Positions 17,256-25,286 of a stretch of DNA of 64,000 nucleotides are shown piece after piece. The first letter of the stretch is position 1. The number at the start of each line of letters is the position of its first letter. The notes beneath the pieces were generated by a model, which made no database searches, was not told the origin of the DNA, and saw nothing but the letters and a program-made list of their open reading frames with translations. Position numbers and translations under genes: made by a program. Source of the DNA: Roseomonas sp. AR75 (lineage in GTDB: Bacteria; Pseudomonadota; Alphaproteobacteria; Acetobacterales; Acetobacteraceae); contig NZ_STGB01000005.1 of the NCBI RefSeq assembly GCF_005222815.1, forward strand, positions 930,001 through 994,000, given 5' to 3'.

Positions 17256-18275
17256 ATGTCTCTTGGACGCCGCACCCTGCTGGCCGCCGGCGCGACCGCG
17301 CTGGCGCTGCCCGCCATCCGCACCGCGCAGGCGCAGACCGCGCTGCGCTTCAGCCTGGACTGGGCGCTGCAGGGCAACCACGCGATGTGGTCGCTGGCCG
17401 ATGACCGCGGCATCTACCGCAACCTCGGGCTCTCGGTGCGGATGGACCGCGGCTTCGGCTCGGGCGATGCGCTGGTGAAGGTCGCGTCGGGCGCCTACGA
17501 CATCGGCTTCGCGGATTTCTCCGGCGCGGTGAAGTTCAACGCGGAGAACCCGCAGAACCGCCTGGTGATGATCTATCCGGTCTTCGACCGCACCGCCGCG
17601 GCGCTGATGACGCTGAAGGGCCGCCGGATCGAGAAGCCGCAGGACGTGGCCGGCCGCAGCCTCGGCGCGCCGGAAGGCGAGGGCAGCCGCATGCTGTTCC
17701 CCGCCTTCGCCCGCGCCGCCGGCATCAACACCAGCGGCATCCGCTGGACCTCCATGGCCGCCAATCTCCGCGACACGATGCTGCGCACCGGCCAGGTGGA
17801 TGCCGTCACCGGCTTCCTGTTCACGGTGCATTTCAACCTGGTCGGCCTCGGCGTGCCGGAGGACCAGATCCTCGGCTGGCCCTATGCCGAGAACGGCCTC
17901 GACATCTACGGCTCCGGCGTCTTCGTCCGGGCCGAGTGGCTGGACCGCAACCAGGAGACGGCGACGAAGTTCGTGAAGGCCTCGGTCGAGGGCCTGAAGC
18001 TGCTGCTGGCCGACGTGCCCGCCGGCATGGCCTCGCTGAAGCGGCGCGAGCCGCTGTTCGATGAGGCGCTGGAAGCGCGGCGCTTCGCGATGACGCGCGA
18101 CCGCTCCATCCTCACCCCGAACAGCCGCGCCAACGGCCTGGGCCATGTGGATCCGGCGCGCGTGCAGCAGCTGATCGCGGTGAATGCCGAGGCGCTGGGC
18201 GTGGCCAACCCGCCCAAGGCCGAGGATTTCTTCACCGACCGCTACCTGCCGCCGAAGTCCGAGCGGATGGTCTGA
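17256..18275 (+). CDS. NMT1/THI5-like ABC transporter substrate-binding protein
   Basis: A 339-aa periplasmic receptor of the NMT1/SsuA-like superfamily. Signal: LGRRTLLAAGATALALPAI with cleavage near AQAQ. The mature sequence opens LRFSLDWALQGNHAMWSLAD, like riboflavin/pyrimidine/taurine-type receptors. The ATG is fixed by GGGAGA seven bases upstream. No permease or ATPase gene accompanies it, so it must use components encoded elsewhere. The next genes are an Atz-type amidohydrolase and a dihydroorotase-like enzyme, so a heterocyclic nitrogen compound such as a pyrimidine is a reasonable ligand guess. No thiamine riboswitch precedes it. Confidence 0.88.
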   Translation: MSLGRRTLLAAGATALALPAIRTAQAQTALRFSLDWALQGNHAMWSLADDRGIYRNLGLSVRMDRGFGSGDALVKVASGAYDIGFADFSGAVKFNAENPQNRLVMIYPVFDRTAAALMTLKGRRIEKPQDVAGRSLGAPEGEGSRMLFPAFARAAGINTSGIRWTSMAANLRDTMLRTGQVDAVTGFLFTVHFNLVGLGVPEDQILGWPYAENGLDIYGSGVFVRAEWLDRNQETATKFVKASVEGLKLLLADVPAGMASLKRREPLFDEALEARRFAMTRDRSILTPNSRANGLGHVDPARVQQLIAVNAEALGVANPPKAEDFFTDRYLPPKSERMV

Positions 18276-18287
18276 AGCACGCCATTT

Positions 18288-18326
18288 CCCTCCCCCGCTC
18301 TTGCGGGGGAGGGTCAGGCTGGGGGA
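18288..18326. repeat. GC-rich palindromic intergenic repeat, copy 1
   Basis: CCCTCCCCCGC (18288-18298), loop TCTT, GCGGGGGAGGG (18303-18313) forms a perfect 11-base stem, followed by TCAGGCTGGGGG. A related copy lies at 19882-19918. Together the two flank the amidohydrolase gene. Similar short palindromes are widespread between genes of alphaproteobacteria. There is no T tract, so it is at most a factor-dependent terminator or an mRNA-stabilising hairpin. Confidence 0.75.
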
Positions 18327-18363
18327 AACCCGCTCTCTGAGCACTCCCGGAGAGACCCGCGCC

Positions 18364-19857
18364 ATGCCCAAGCTCCTTCTCACCGGCGCCCGCGTGCTGG
18401 CGCCCGATGCCCTCTCCGCCCCCTTCGCCGATCTGCTGATCGAGGATGGCCGCATCGCCGCGCTGCTGCCGCCGGGCACGGCGGTGCCCGACGCGCAGAC
18501 GCATGATGCCGCCGACCGCCTTGTCATCCCGGGGCTCGTCAACGGCCATACCCACGGCCATGGCGGGCTGGCGAAGGGATCGGGCGACAAATGGGACCTG
18601 GCGCTGCTGCTGGCGCATGCGCCCTGGATCTCGGGCGGGCGCAACCTGCAGGACAAATGGCTCTCCACCGCGCTGACGGCGGTGGAGATGCTGAAAAAGG
18701 GCTGCACCGCAGCCTTCGACCTGCCCTTCGAATTCCCCGCCCCAACGGTCGAGGGGCTCGACGCGATGGCGGAGGCCTATGCCGCCGTCGGCCTGCGCGC
18801 CGTGCTTGCGCCGATGGTTGCCGACCTCACCTTCTTCCAGGCGACGCCCGGCCTGGTGGAGGCGTTGCCCGAGGAACACCGCGCGCGCGCGGCCGGCATG
18901 CGCATGGCGCCCGCCGCCGACATCCTCGCCGCCATCGGCACCGCGGCGCAGGGCTGGTCGCATGGGCGGCGCAACATCCGCCTCGGCTGCGCCCCGACCA
19001 TCCCGCTGCATGGCACGGACGAGTTCCTGAAGGGCTGCCGCGCGCTGTCGGCAGAATACGGGCTGCCGATGCAGACCCATGTCTCGGAATCGCGCTACCA
19101 GAATGCCGGGGGTGAGATCCGGTACGGCGGCGCGACGTTGCTGGAGCACATGGACAAGCTCGGCCTGGTCGGGCGCTGGTTCAGCGTCGCGCATGGCGTG
19201 TGGCTGACGCAAGGCGACCTCGACCTGCTGGCGAAGCGCGGTGGCGCGATGTCGCACAATCCCGGCGCGAACATGCGCCTGGCCTCCGGCATCGCGCCGG
19301 TGCGCGCGGCGATCCGCGCCGGCGTGACGGTGGGCATCGGCACCGACGGCTCCTCCTCCTCCGACAACCAGAACATGTTCGAGGCAATGCGCCTGGCCGC
19401 CTTCGCCTCCCGCTTGTGGGAGGATGCGGAGGAGGACGAATGGCTCGGCACGGCGGAAACGGTGAAGCTGGCCACAACCGGCTCTTCGCATATCGTCGGC
19501 CATGACGAGGGCGGCGTGATCGCGGCCGGCAAGGCCGCCGACCTGGTGCTGCTGGACCTGCGCCACGTGAACTGGGCGCCGCTGAACGACGCCGCCAACC
19601 AGCTCGTCTGGACCGAGGATGGCAGCGCGGTGAAAGACGTGATGGTCGCCGGCGCCTGGAAGCTGCGCAACGGCGTGGTGCTCGGCGTGGACGAGGCGAA
19701 GCTGGCGCGCGAAGCCAACGAGGCGGCGGAGCGGCTGCGCGGCGTGAATGCGGAGGCGCGCGCCTGGTGCGACGCGGTCGCGCCGCATGTGGCATGCCAT
19801 TGCCGCGCGCTGGCGAAGGGCTGGACGCGCAGCAAGCGGCTGCTGAAGGCCGAATAA
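18364..19857 (+). CDS. Amidohydrolase, Atz/Trz/SsnA (aminohydrolase) type
   Basis: A 497-aa metal-dependent hydrolase of the amidohydrolase superfamily, close to S-adenosylhomocysteine/guanine deaminase-like and chlorohydrolase enzymes. The expected metal and catalytic residues appear in order: HTH in LVNGHTHGHGG (about 59-69), H in MQTHVSES (about 236-243), H in SVAHGVWL, and D in GIGTDGSSSSDNQNM. The HGHGG signature after the HxH is common in hydroxyatrazine/8-oxoguanine-type deaminases. GGAGAG before the ATG supports the start. It probably deaminates a purine, pyrimidine or triazine-like ring. The next enzyme, a dihydroorotase-like protein, could open the ring. Confidence 0.9.
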   Translation: MPKLLLTGARVLAPDALSAPFADLLIEDGRIAALLPPGTAVPDAQTHDAADRLVIPGLVNGHTHGHGGLAKGSGDKWDLALLLAHAPWISGGRNLQDKWLSTALTAVEMLKKGCTAAFDLPFEFPAPTVEGLDAMAEAYAAVGLRAVLAPMVADLTFFQATPGLVEALPEEHRARAAGMRMAPAADILAAIGTAAQGWSHGRRNIRLGCAPTIPLHGTDEFLKGCRALSAEYGLPMQTHVSESRYQNAGGEIRYGGATLLEHMDKLGLVGRWFSVAHGVWLTQGDLDLLAKRGGAMSHNPGANMRLASGIAPVRAAIRAGVTVGIGTDGSSSSDNQNMFEAMRLAAFASRLWEDAEEDEWLGTAETVKLATTGSSHIVGHDEGGVIAAGKAADLVLLDLRHVNWAPLNDAANQLVWTEDGSAVKDVMVAGAWKLRNGVVLGVDEAKLAREANEAAERLRGVNAEARAWCDAVAPHVACHCRALAKGWTRSKRLLKAE

Positions 19858-19881
19858 AAACCCCCCCCCGCCCTGCCCTTT

Positions 19882-19918
19882 CTCCCTCCCCTGCTTGCGG
19901 GGGGGGCCGGGGTGGGGG
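19882..19918. repeat. GC-rich palindromic intergenic repeat, copy 2
   Basis: TCCCTCCCCTGC followed by TTGC and GGGGGGGG, then CCGGGGTGGGGG: the same element as at 18288-18326 with a less perfect stem. A run of nine C precedes it at 19861. It lies in the 97-base gap between the amidohydrolase and the dihydroorotase-like gene. Confidence 0.7.
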
Positions 19919-19954
19919 CAGCGCACCCCACCTCGTTGCCGGACCCATTCACGC

Positions 19955-21391
19955 ATGACCGACCAGCCCCTCGCCGACCTGCTCATCACCGGCGGCACCG
20001 TCGTCAACGAGAGCGCGCGATTCGCGGCCGATGTCGCCATCAAGGACGGCGTGATCGCATTCGTCGGCCACCCGGCCTTCGCGCCCAAGGCGAAGGACAC
20101 GCTCGACGCGCGCGGCAAGCTCGTCATCCCCGGCGCGATCGACGTGCACACGCACATCCGCGAGCCCGGCATGGCCCACAAGGAGGACTGGACCACCGGC
20201 ACCCGCGCTGCCGCGGCCGGCGGCGTCACCACCGTCTTCGACATGCCCAACACCGAGCCCGCCATCGCCACGCCCGAGGCACTGGCCGCGAAGCGTGAGG
20301 CCGCCGAGCGTCAGGCGCATGTGAATTTCGGCCTCTACGGCATCCTCGACGAGCGTTCGCTCGATCACCTGCCGGCGCTGGCGACGGAAGGCGTGATCGG
20401 CTTCAAGCTGTTCCTCGGCAACACAACCGGCAACAACCCCGCGCCCAACGACGGCGCCGTGCTGGAAGGCTTCGAGGTTCTTGCCAGTCTCGGGTTGCGC
20501 TGTTCCATCCATGCGGAGAACTCGCCCATCCTGTTCTGGCGCGAGAACCGGATGAAGGCCGCAGGGCGCGACGACGCCTTCGCGCATCTGGCCGCGCGGG
20601 CCGACATCGTCGCACTGGAATCCCTCAACCGCTCCATCGTGCTGTCCGAGTGGACCGGCGCGCGCATCCACATCGTGCACGAAAGCTGCATGCGCTCGAT
20701 CCCTGTCATCCGCGACGCCAAGGCGCGCGGCGTGCCGATGACGGTGGAGACCTGTCCGCAATATGTCCTGCTCGCTGCGGAGGACCTCACCGGCGACAAG
20801 GGCCGCGTCGCGCGGCTCAACCCGCCGATCCGCGAAGGCCGCCAGCGCGAGCCGATCCTGCAGGCGCTGCTCGACGGCACCATAGACATGCTCGGCACCG
20901 ACCACGCCCCGCATGCCGAGGAGGAGAAGCAGCGCCCCTCCTTCTGGGACAATGCCTGCGGCTTCCCCGGCGTCGAGACCTCCATGCGGCTGATGCTGAC
21001 GCTGGTGCATGAGGGGCGGATGACGGTGGAGCAGTATGTCCGCATGGCCTCCGCCGCGCCGGCGCGCGCCTTCGGGCTGTGGCCGCGCAAGGGCGTGGTG
21101 CAGCCGGGCGCCGATGGCGACATTGCCGTGGTGGACCCTGCCGCGCGGGGCGTGATCCGCGGCGCGGAGTTGCACAGCCTCCGCAGCCGCTTCACCCCGT
21201 TCGAGGGCATGGAGACGGTCGGTCGCGCGGTGGCCACCATCGTCCGTGGCCGCATCGTGATGCGGGACGGCGTGGTGCGGGACGCGCCGGGCTGGGGGCG
21301 CATGGAACGTCCCGCCATGCCGAAGCCCGAGCCGCGCAACCTGGCGACGACGACGAAGGCGATCCTGCAGCCGGACGCGCGCCCGTGGTAG
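19955..21391 (+). CDS. Dihydroorotase/hydantoinase-like cyclic amidohydrolase
   Basis: A 478-aa cyclic amidohydrolase. DVHTHIREPG (about 62-71) is the HxH motif of the dihydroorotase/allantoinase group. GFKLFLG near 148-154 supplies the carboxylated bridging lysine, and IHIVHES and LGTDHAPH supply further histidines and the catalytic aspartate. It opens cyclic amide rings (dihydroorotate, allantoin, hydantoin or dihydropyrimidine). The close pairing with a ring deaminase and a solute receptor argues for a degradative role rather than de novo pyrimidine synthesis. I could not exclude allantoinase. The length is slightly above typical dihydroorotase. Confidence 0.9.
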   Translation: MTDQPLADLLITGGTVVNESARFAADVAIKDGVIAFVGHPAFAPKAKDTLDARGKLVIPGAIDVHTHIREPGMAHKEDWTTGTRAAAAGGVTTVFDMPNTEPAIATPEALAAKREAAERQAHVNFGLYGILDERSLDHLPALATEGVIGFKLFLGNTTGNNPAPNDGAVLEGFEVLASLGLRCSIHAENSPILFWRENRMKAAGRDDAFAHLAARADIVALESLNRSIVLSEWTGARIHIVHESCMRSIPVIRDAKARGVPMTVETCPQYVLLAAEDLTGDKGRVARLNPPIREGRQREPILQALLDGTIDMLGTDHAPHAEEEKQRPSFWDNACGFPGVETSMRLMLTLVHEGRMTVEQYVRMASAAPARAFGLWPRKGVVQPGADGDIAVVDPAARGVIRGAELHSLRSRFTPFEGMETVGRAVATIVRGRIVMRDGVVRDAPGWGRMERPAMPKPEPRNLATTTKAILQPDARPW

Positions 21392-21419
21392 CGCGACGCA
21401 CCACGGCCTGAGCGGCGGA

Positions 21420-21773
21420 CTATGCGGCGCCGACCAGGCCACGTGCGCCCGCGGCGGTGTCGACGATCGGGATGGCCGCGTCCAGGCTGACCGCCTCCAG
21501 CGCGCTCCGCACATCCGGCCGTGGCGCGGCGAGAGCCAGGCGGCCGCCTGATCGCTTCAGCACGCGCGCCGCCGTCAGCAGCAGGCGGATGCCCGAGGAG
21601 CCGCAGAATTCCACATCCGACAGGTCGATGACGGCGCCGGCCGGCGCATGATTCACTTCGGCGAGGAACGCCGCCTCCAGCCGCGTGGCGCCCGCCGTAT
21701 CCAGGAAGCCGGCAAGTGCGATCTGCCGGACGCCGCCGCTGATTTCCGTCTTCCGAATTGAAGCTGCCGCCAT
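21420..21773 (-). CDS. STAS-domain protein (anti-sigma factor antagonist type)
   Basis: A 117-aa single STAS domain. The strand-helix pattern IALAGFLDTAGATRLEAAF (about 18-36) and the phosphorylation-site region VIDLSDVEFCGSSGIRLL (48-65) fit SpoIIAA-like proteins, with Ser59 or Ser60 the candidate phosphoserine. Such proteins bind an anti-sigma kinase and release a sigma factor, or act as lipid-binding STAS in transport. No partner kinase, phosphatase or sigma gene is in the window, so it is an orphan. It is convergent with the dihydroorotase-like gene and separated by 223 bases from the gene upstream. Confidence 0.85.
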   Translation of the reverse strand: MAAASIRKTEISGGVRQIALAGFLDTAGATRLEAAFLAEVNHAPAGAVIDLSDVEFCGSSGIRLLLTAARVLKRSGGRLALAAPRPDVRSALEAVSLDAAIPIVDTAAGARGLVGAA

Positions 21774-21996
21774 GGTCCTACCCCGCCCGTCATGCGCTGC
21801 ACCGGCGCGAACCGCCGCTGCAGGGCAGTGTCGGTAACCGCCGGGCAGGCGCGATGTGACGCAACGCACAGACCGCATCCTGCCCCTCCTCCTGCGCGCG
21901 GTCGCGAAGCGCCCCGGGCATGATCGAACGGCAGCGGAGGTCCCCATTTCCCTGTCCCGCCGAAGTCGGGCAACAGGGTGAGCCGGCGCAGCCCGG

Positions 21997-22647
21997 TCAG
22001 GCGGGCGCCGGATCGTGGCGGCGGCAGAACTCCTCTGCCGAAAGGGTGCGGATCTCCTCCAGCGCCGCGGCCAGCCTCTCGCGTGGCCAGTCCCACCAGG
22101 CGATGCGCAGCAGCGCGGCGCGGACCGGCTCGGGGAAGCGGTAGCGCAGCACCCGGCCGGGATTGCCCACCACCACCGCGAAGGGCGGCACGTCCTTCGT
22201 GACCACGCTGCCCGCACCGATCGCCGCGCCGGCGCCGATGGTGACGCCGGGCAGCACGATCACGCCGTGCCCGAGCCAGACGTCGGGACCGAGCGTCACC
22301 CGATGGCCGCGCCGCCAGTCGAAGAACCCCGCCTCGTCCGGGCCGAGGCCATAGGCGCTGGCGCGGTAGGTGAAGTGGTTCAGCGCCACGCGGTCCAGCG
22401 GATGGTTGCCGGGATTGATGCGCGTGTGGCTGGCGATGGAGCAGAACTTCCCGATCGTCGCGTAGATGATCTGCGCGTCATGCACGACATAGGCGTAGTC
22501 GCCCATCTCCACCTCGGCCAGCGTGGTGCGCGCGCCGACCTCGGTGTAGGCGCCGAGCGTGCTGTCGCGCACGCTGGCGGTCGGGTGGATGAAGGGCTCG
22601 CCGCCGAGCCGCTTGCCGGCGGTGCCGGGGTCCTGGAAGGTGGTCAT
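21997..22647 (-). CDS. Hexapeptide-repeat transferase, phosphonate-locus type
   Basis: A 216-aa left-handed beta-helix acyltransferase. Hexapeptide repeats run from about residue 20 to 75 (FIHPTASVRDS, GDYAYVVHDA, GKFCSIASHTRI) and again at 118-155 (VWLGHGVIVLPGVTIGAGAA, GSVVTKDVPP). The DWRRG and NHFTYR insert is the pattern of the transferase found in phosphonate-utilisation operons, and overlap with phnE supports that. It probably acetylates an aminophosphonate or related intermediate. It overlaps phnE by four bases, so the genes are co-transcribed. Confidence 0.88.
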   Translation of the reverse strand: MTTFQDPGTAGKRLGGEPFIHPTASVRDSTLGAYTEVGARTTLAEVEMGDYAYVVHDAQIIYATIGKFCSIASHTRINPGNHPLDRVALNHFTYRASAYGLGPDEAGFFDWRRGHRVTLGPDVWLGHGVIVLPGVTIGAGAAIGAGSVVTKDVPPFAVVVGNPGRVLRYRFPEPVRAALLRIAWWDWPRERLAAALEEIRTLSAEEFCRRHDPAPA

Positions 22648-23408
22648 GCGCGGATCAGCCTCATGCGGATGCGACGGCTCGCCGCATCGATCACGCCGAC
22701 CGCGAACAGGATCAGCAGGACGATGAAGGCGGCCTCGTCCCAGTTGTTGATGCGCATCCGGTCGGCCAGCGCAAGCCCGATGCCGCCCGCGCCGACCACG
22801 CCGATGATGGTGGCCGATCGCGTGTTGCTCTCGAAGGTGTAGAGCACCTGCGCCAGCATCACCGGCGCGGCCTGCGGGATCAGCCCGAATCGGATGGCGT
22901 GCAGGCGCGACCCGCCGCTGGCGCGCACGCCCTCCACCGGCCTGCGGTCGGCCGATTCCAGCGCTTCCGAGAAGGTCTTGGACAGCGTGCCGATATCCGG
23001 CAGCGCGAGCGCCAGGATGCCGGCGAAGGGCCCCATGCCGACGGCCGAGACGAAGATCAGCGCCCAGACCAGGCTGTCCACCGCGCGCAGCCCGTCATAG
23101 GCGCGGCGCACCGTGAAGCGCGTCAGCGCCGAGGCGATGACGTTGCGCGCGCCGAGGAAGGACAGCGGCAGCGCGATGGCGGCCGCGAGCAGCGTGCCGA
23201 GGAACGCCATGGCCACGGTCTCCGCCAGCGCCTGCAAGAGGTCCGTGAGATGCCCGCCCGCGCTCGGCGGCCACATCAGCGCCAGCAGCCAGCCGAGTTT
23301 GCCGATGCCCTCGAGCAGCCGCGCCGGCGAGGCATCCACGCGCCACAGACCGACCAGCAGCAGCAGCGTGCCGCCGGCGAAGATCCAGGGCGGAGAGAGC
23401 CTGGTCAT
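22644..23408 (-). CDS. phnE: Phosphonate ABC transporter permease PhnE (second copy)
   Basis: A 254-aa inner-membrane permease of the PhnE type (BPD_transp_1). It has about six hydrophobic segments, the conserved PGVRAS-like segment RRPVEGVRASGGSRLHAIRF and YTFESNTRSATIIGVVGAGGIG, a PhnE hallmark. It overlaps both its neighbours by four bases. Paired with the other PhnE it would form a heterodimeric channel. No PhnC ATPase is encoded nearby. Confidence 0.93.
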   Translation of the reverse strand: MTRLSPPWIFAGGTLLLLVGLWRVDASPARLLEGIGKLGWLLALMWPPSAGGHLTDLLQALAETVAMAFLGTLLAAAIALPLSFLGARNVIASALTRFTVRRAYDGLRAVDSLVWALIFVSAVGMGPFAGILALALPDIGTLSKTFSEALESADRRPVEGVRASGGSRLHAIRFGLIPQAAPVMLAQVLYTFESNTRSATIIGVVGAGGIGLALADRMRINNWDEAAFIVLLILFAVGVIDAASRRIRMRLIRA

Positions 23409-24271
23409 GCCGCCCGCAGATCCTCCGCCCCGATCACCCCCGCGCGCAGCCTGCCGCAGAGCAGGTCGATGGCGGAGACAGTCAGCAGGATCAGCAGCAG
23501 GATCGCGGAGATGTCGGGATAACTGAACTGCCGCACGGAGAGATACAGCTCCTCCCCGATCCCGCCGGCGCCGACGATGCCGAGCACGCTCGCCTCGCGC
23601 ACATTGATCTCGAAGCGCAGCAGCCCGAAGGAGAGCACACCCGGCAGCGACTGCGGCAGCACGCCGAGGCGCATCGCCTGCGCCCAGGTGCCGCCCGCGG
23701 CGCGCACGGCCTCGACCGGGCGTAGGTCTGCGTTCTCGTGCACCTCGGCGAAGAGCTTACCGAGCGCGCCCATCGTGTGCAGGGCGATCGCCAGCACGCC
23801 CGCCAGCGGGCCGAGGCCGAAGGCGTAGACGAAGATCAGCGCGAAGACGAGCGTCGGCACGGTGCGCGCCAGTTCCAGCACGCGCCGCGCCGCCGCCACC
23901 GCCCAGCGCGGCGCCAGCGTCGCGGCCGCGGGGAAGGACAGCAGCAGCGCCGCCGCCGCGCCGAGCACGGTGCCGGTATAGGCGATCAGCAGCGTGTCCA
24001 GCAGCAGCCCGATCCAGAGATCGAGGCCCCACATCCACTCGGCCAGGTCCGCGCCGAGGCTGTCCCACCGCAGCGCCGGGATGGTGCGCCAGACGTAGTC
24101 GGCCGCCATGGGCAGGCCGGCGAGCAACCGCGACAGGCTGACCTCGCCCACCTGCGCCGCGACGGAGAGCGCGAGCAGGAAGACGGTGATCCAGACGGAC
24201 AGGCCGATCCGTTGCCTGCGCCGTCGCGCTCGCCAGGCATGCTCCGCGCCGCGCGCGGCGGCCGAGATCAC
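23405..24271 (-). CDS. phnE: Phosphonate ABC transporter permease PhnE (first copy)
   Basis: A 288-aa PhnE-type permease. It has an N-terminal arginine-rich cytoplasmic end, about six membrane segments, NADLRPVEAVRAAGGTWAQA and RFEINVREASVLGIVGAGGIG, the same coupling and hallmark segments as its neighbour. It is longer at the N-terminus than the second PhnE. It starts seven bases after phnD. Tandem phnE genes are common in phosphonate and phosphite importers. Confidence 0.93.
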   Translation of the reverse strand: MISAAARGAEHAWRARRRRQRIGLSVWITVFLLALSVAAQVGEVSLSRLLAGLPMAADYVWRTIPALRWDSLGADLAEWMWGLDLWIGLLLDTLLIAYTGTVLGAAAALLLSFPAAATLAPRWAVAAARRVLELARTVPTLVFALIFVYAFGLGPLAGVLAIALHTMGALGKLFAEVHENADLRPVEAVRAAGGTWAQAMRLGVLPQSLPGVLSFGLLRFEINVREASVLGIVGAGGIGEELYLSVRQFSYPDISAILLLILLTVSAIDLLCGRLRAGVIGAEDLRAA

Positions 24272-24278
24272 GGCGCGG

Positions 24279-25187
24279 TCAGGAGCGCTGGCGGCGCCGC
24301 GCCAGGTTCTCCTCCACCACCGCGATGACGTCGAGGTAGTCCTCGTGCCGCGTCGGCGCGACGCCCGTGGCGCCCGAGGCCGCGACTGCGAAGGCTGCCG
24401 GGTCGCGCTCCGGCATGGCGAAGACGGCGGCCGCCCAGTCGCGGCGCAGATCCTCCGGGAGGTCGGCGCGCATCACCCAGGGGCTGTTGGGGATGATCGG
24501 GCTGGTCCAGACGATGCGCGTGACGCCCGGGGCGATCATGCCCTTCTCTTCCATGCGCTGGATGTTGCCGCGACGCGGGTTGGACCAGAAGGTCGCCGCC
24601 GCATCGTAGGTGCCGTTGAGCACGGCGACGACGCTCTGCTCGTGGCTGCCGGAGAAGCCGGTACGGCCGAAGAAGCCCGCAGGATCGAAGCCGGCGCGCC
24701 GCAGGAAATAGGCGGGGAAGGCGAAGCCGGAGGTCGAATTCGGGTCGGCGAAGGCGAAGGAGCGGCCGCGCAGATCCTCGATGCGCTGGAAGGCGCTGCC
24801 GGCCTTCACGAAGGCGATCGAGTAGTACCCCGTCTCGCCCTCGTTATCGCGGTCGCGCGCGAAGGGGATGACGCGGCTGCCCATGACGCGATGCGCCAAC
24901 GCATAGTTGGCCGGACCGATGCGGGCGAACTCGATCTGGCTGCTGCGCATCGCCTCCACCACGCCGGCATAGTCGGTGGCGCGGAACACGCGCAGCGGCA
25001 CGCCGAGGGTGCGCTGCACATAGTCCTGGAAGGGCTGCTGGCGCTGGACCGCGTCGCGCTCGTTCTCGGCCGAGGAGATGCCCAGGCGCAGTTCGCGATA
25101 CTGCGCGCGCCAGCCCGCCTGGGCACGGATGGCAGGGGCGGCGAGCAGGCCGGGGACAGCGAGCAGCGCGGCGCGGCGTGCGATCAT
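24279..25187 (-). CDS. phnD: Phosphonate-type ABC transporter receptor PhnD
   Basis: A 302-aa periplasmic receptor of the PhnD/phosphite family. Signal MIARRAALLAVPGLLAAP with cleavage near IRAQA. The core patterns LRLGISSAENERDAVQRQQP, FARIGPANYALAH, SFAFADPNSTSGFAFP and VVAVLNGTYDAAATFW match the family. I start at the ATG 25185-25187, which gives a normal signal peptide; a further upstream ATG would add 21 residues of poor signal character. It supplies the two PhnE permeases. Ligands could be phosphonates, phosphite or organophosphate esters. Confidence 0.92.
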   Translation of the reverse strand: MIARRAALLAVPGLLAAPAIRAQAGWRAQYRELRLGISSAENERDAVQRQQPFQDYVQRTLGVPLRVFRATDYAGVVEAMRSSQIEFARIGPANYALAHRVMGSRVIPFARDRDNEGETGYYSIAFVKAGSAFQRIEDLRGRSFAFADPNSTSGFAFPAYFLRRAGFDPAGFFGRTGFSGSHEQSVVAVLNGTYDAAATFWSNPRRGNIQRMEEKGMIAPGVTRIVWTSPIIPNSPWVMRADLPEDLRRDWAAAVFAMPERDPAAFAVAASGATGVAPTRHEDYLDVIAVVEENLARRRQRS

Positions 25188-25286
25188 GGACTGGCTCCTC
25201 TCCGGCGCGGCGGCGCCGGGCGGTGGGCCAGTAGCGGAAGCGCGTTTCATTCGCGTGACGCGCCGGCGACGATGTCGTGGCGGGTG

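Noticed and set aside
21774..21996. Possible gene in the gap between the STAS and transferase genes
   Set aside because: Short frames exist, but none has a ribosome-binding site, family motif or conserved start; I treat the 223 bases as the STAS upstream region.
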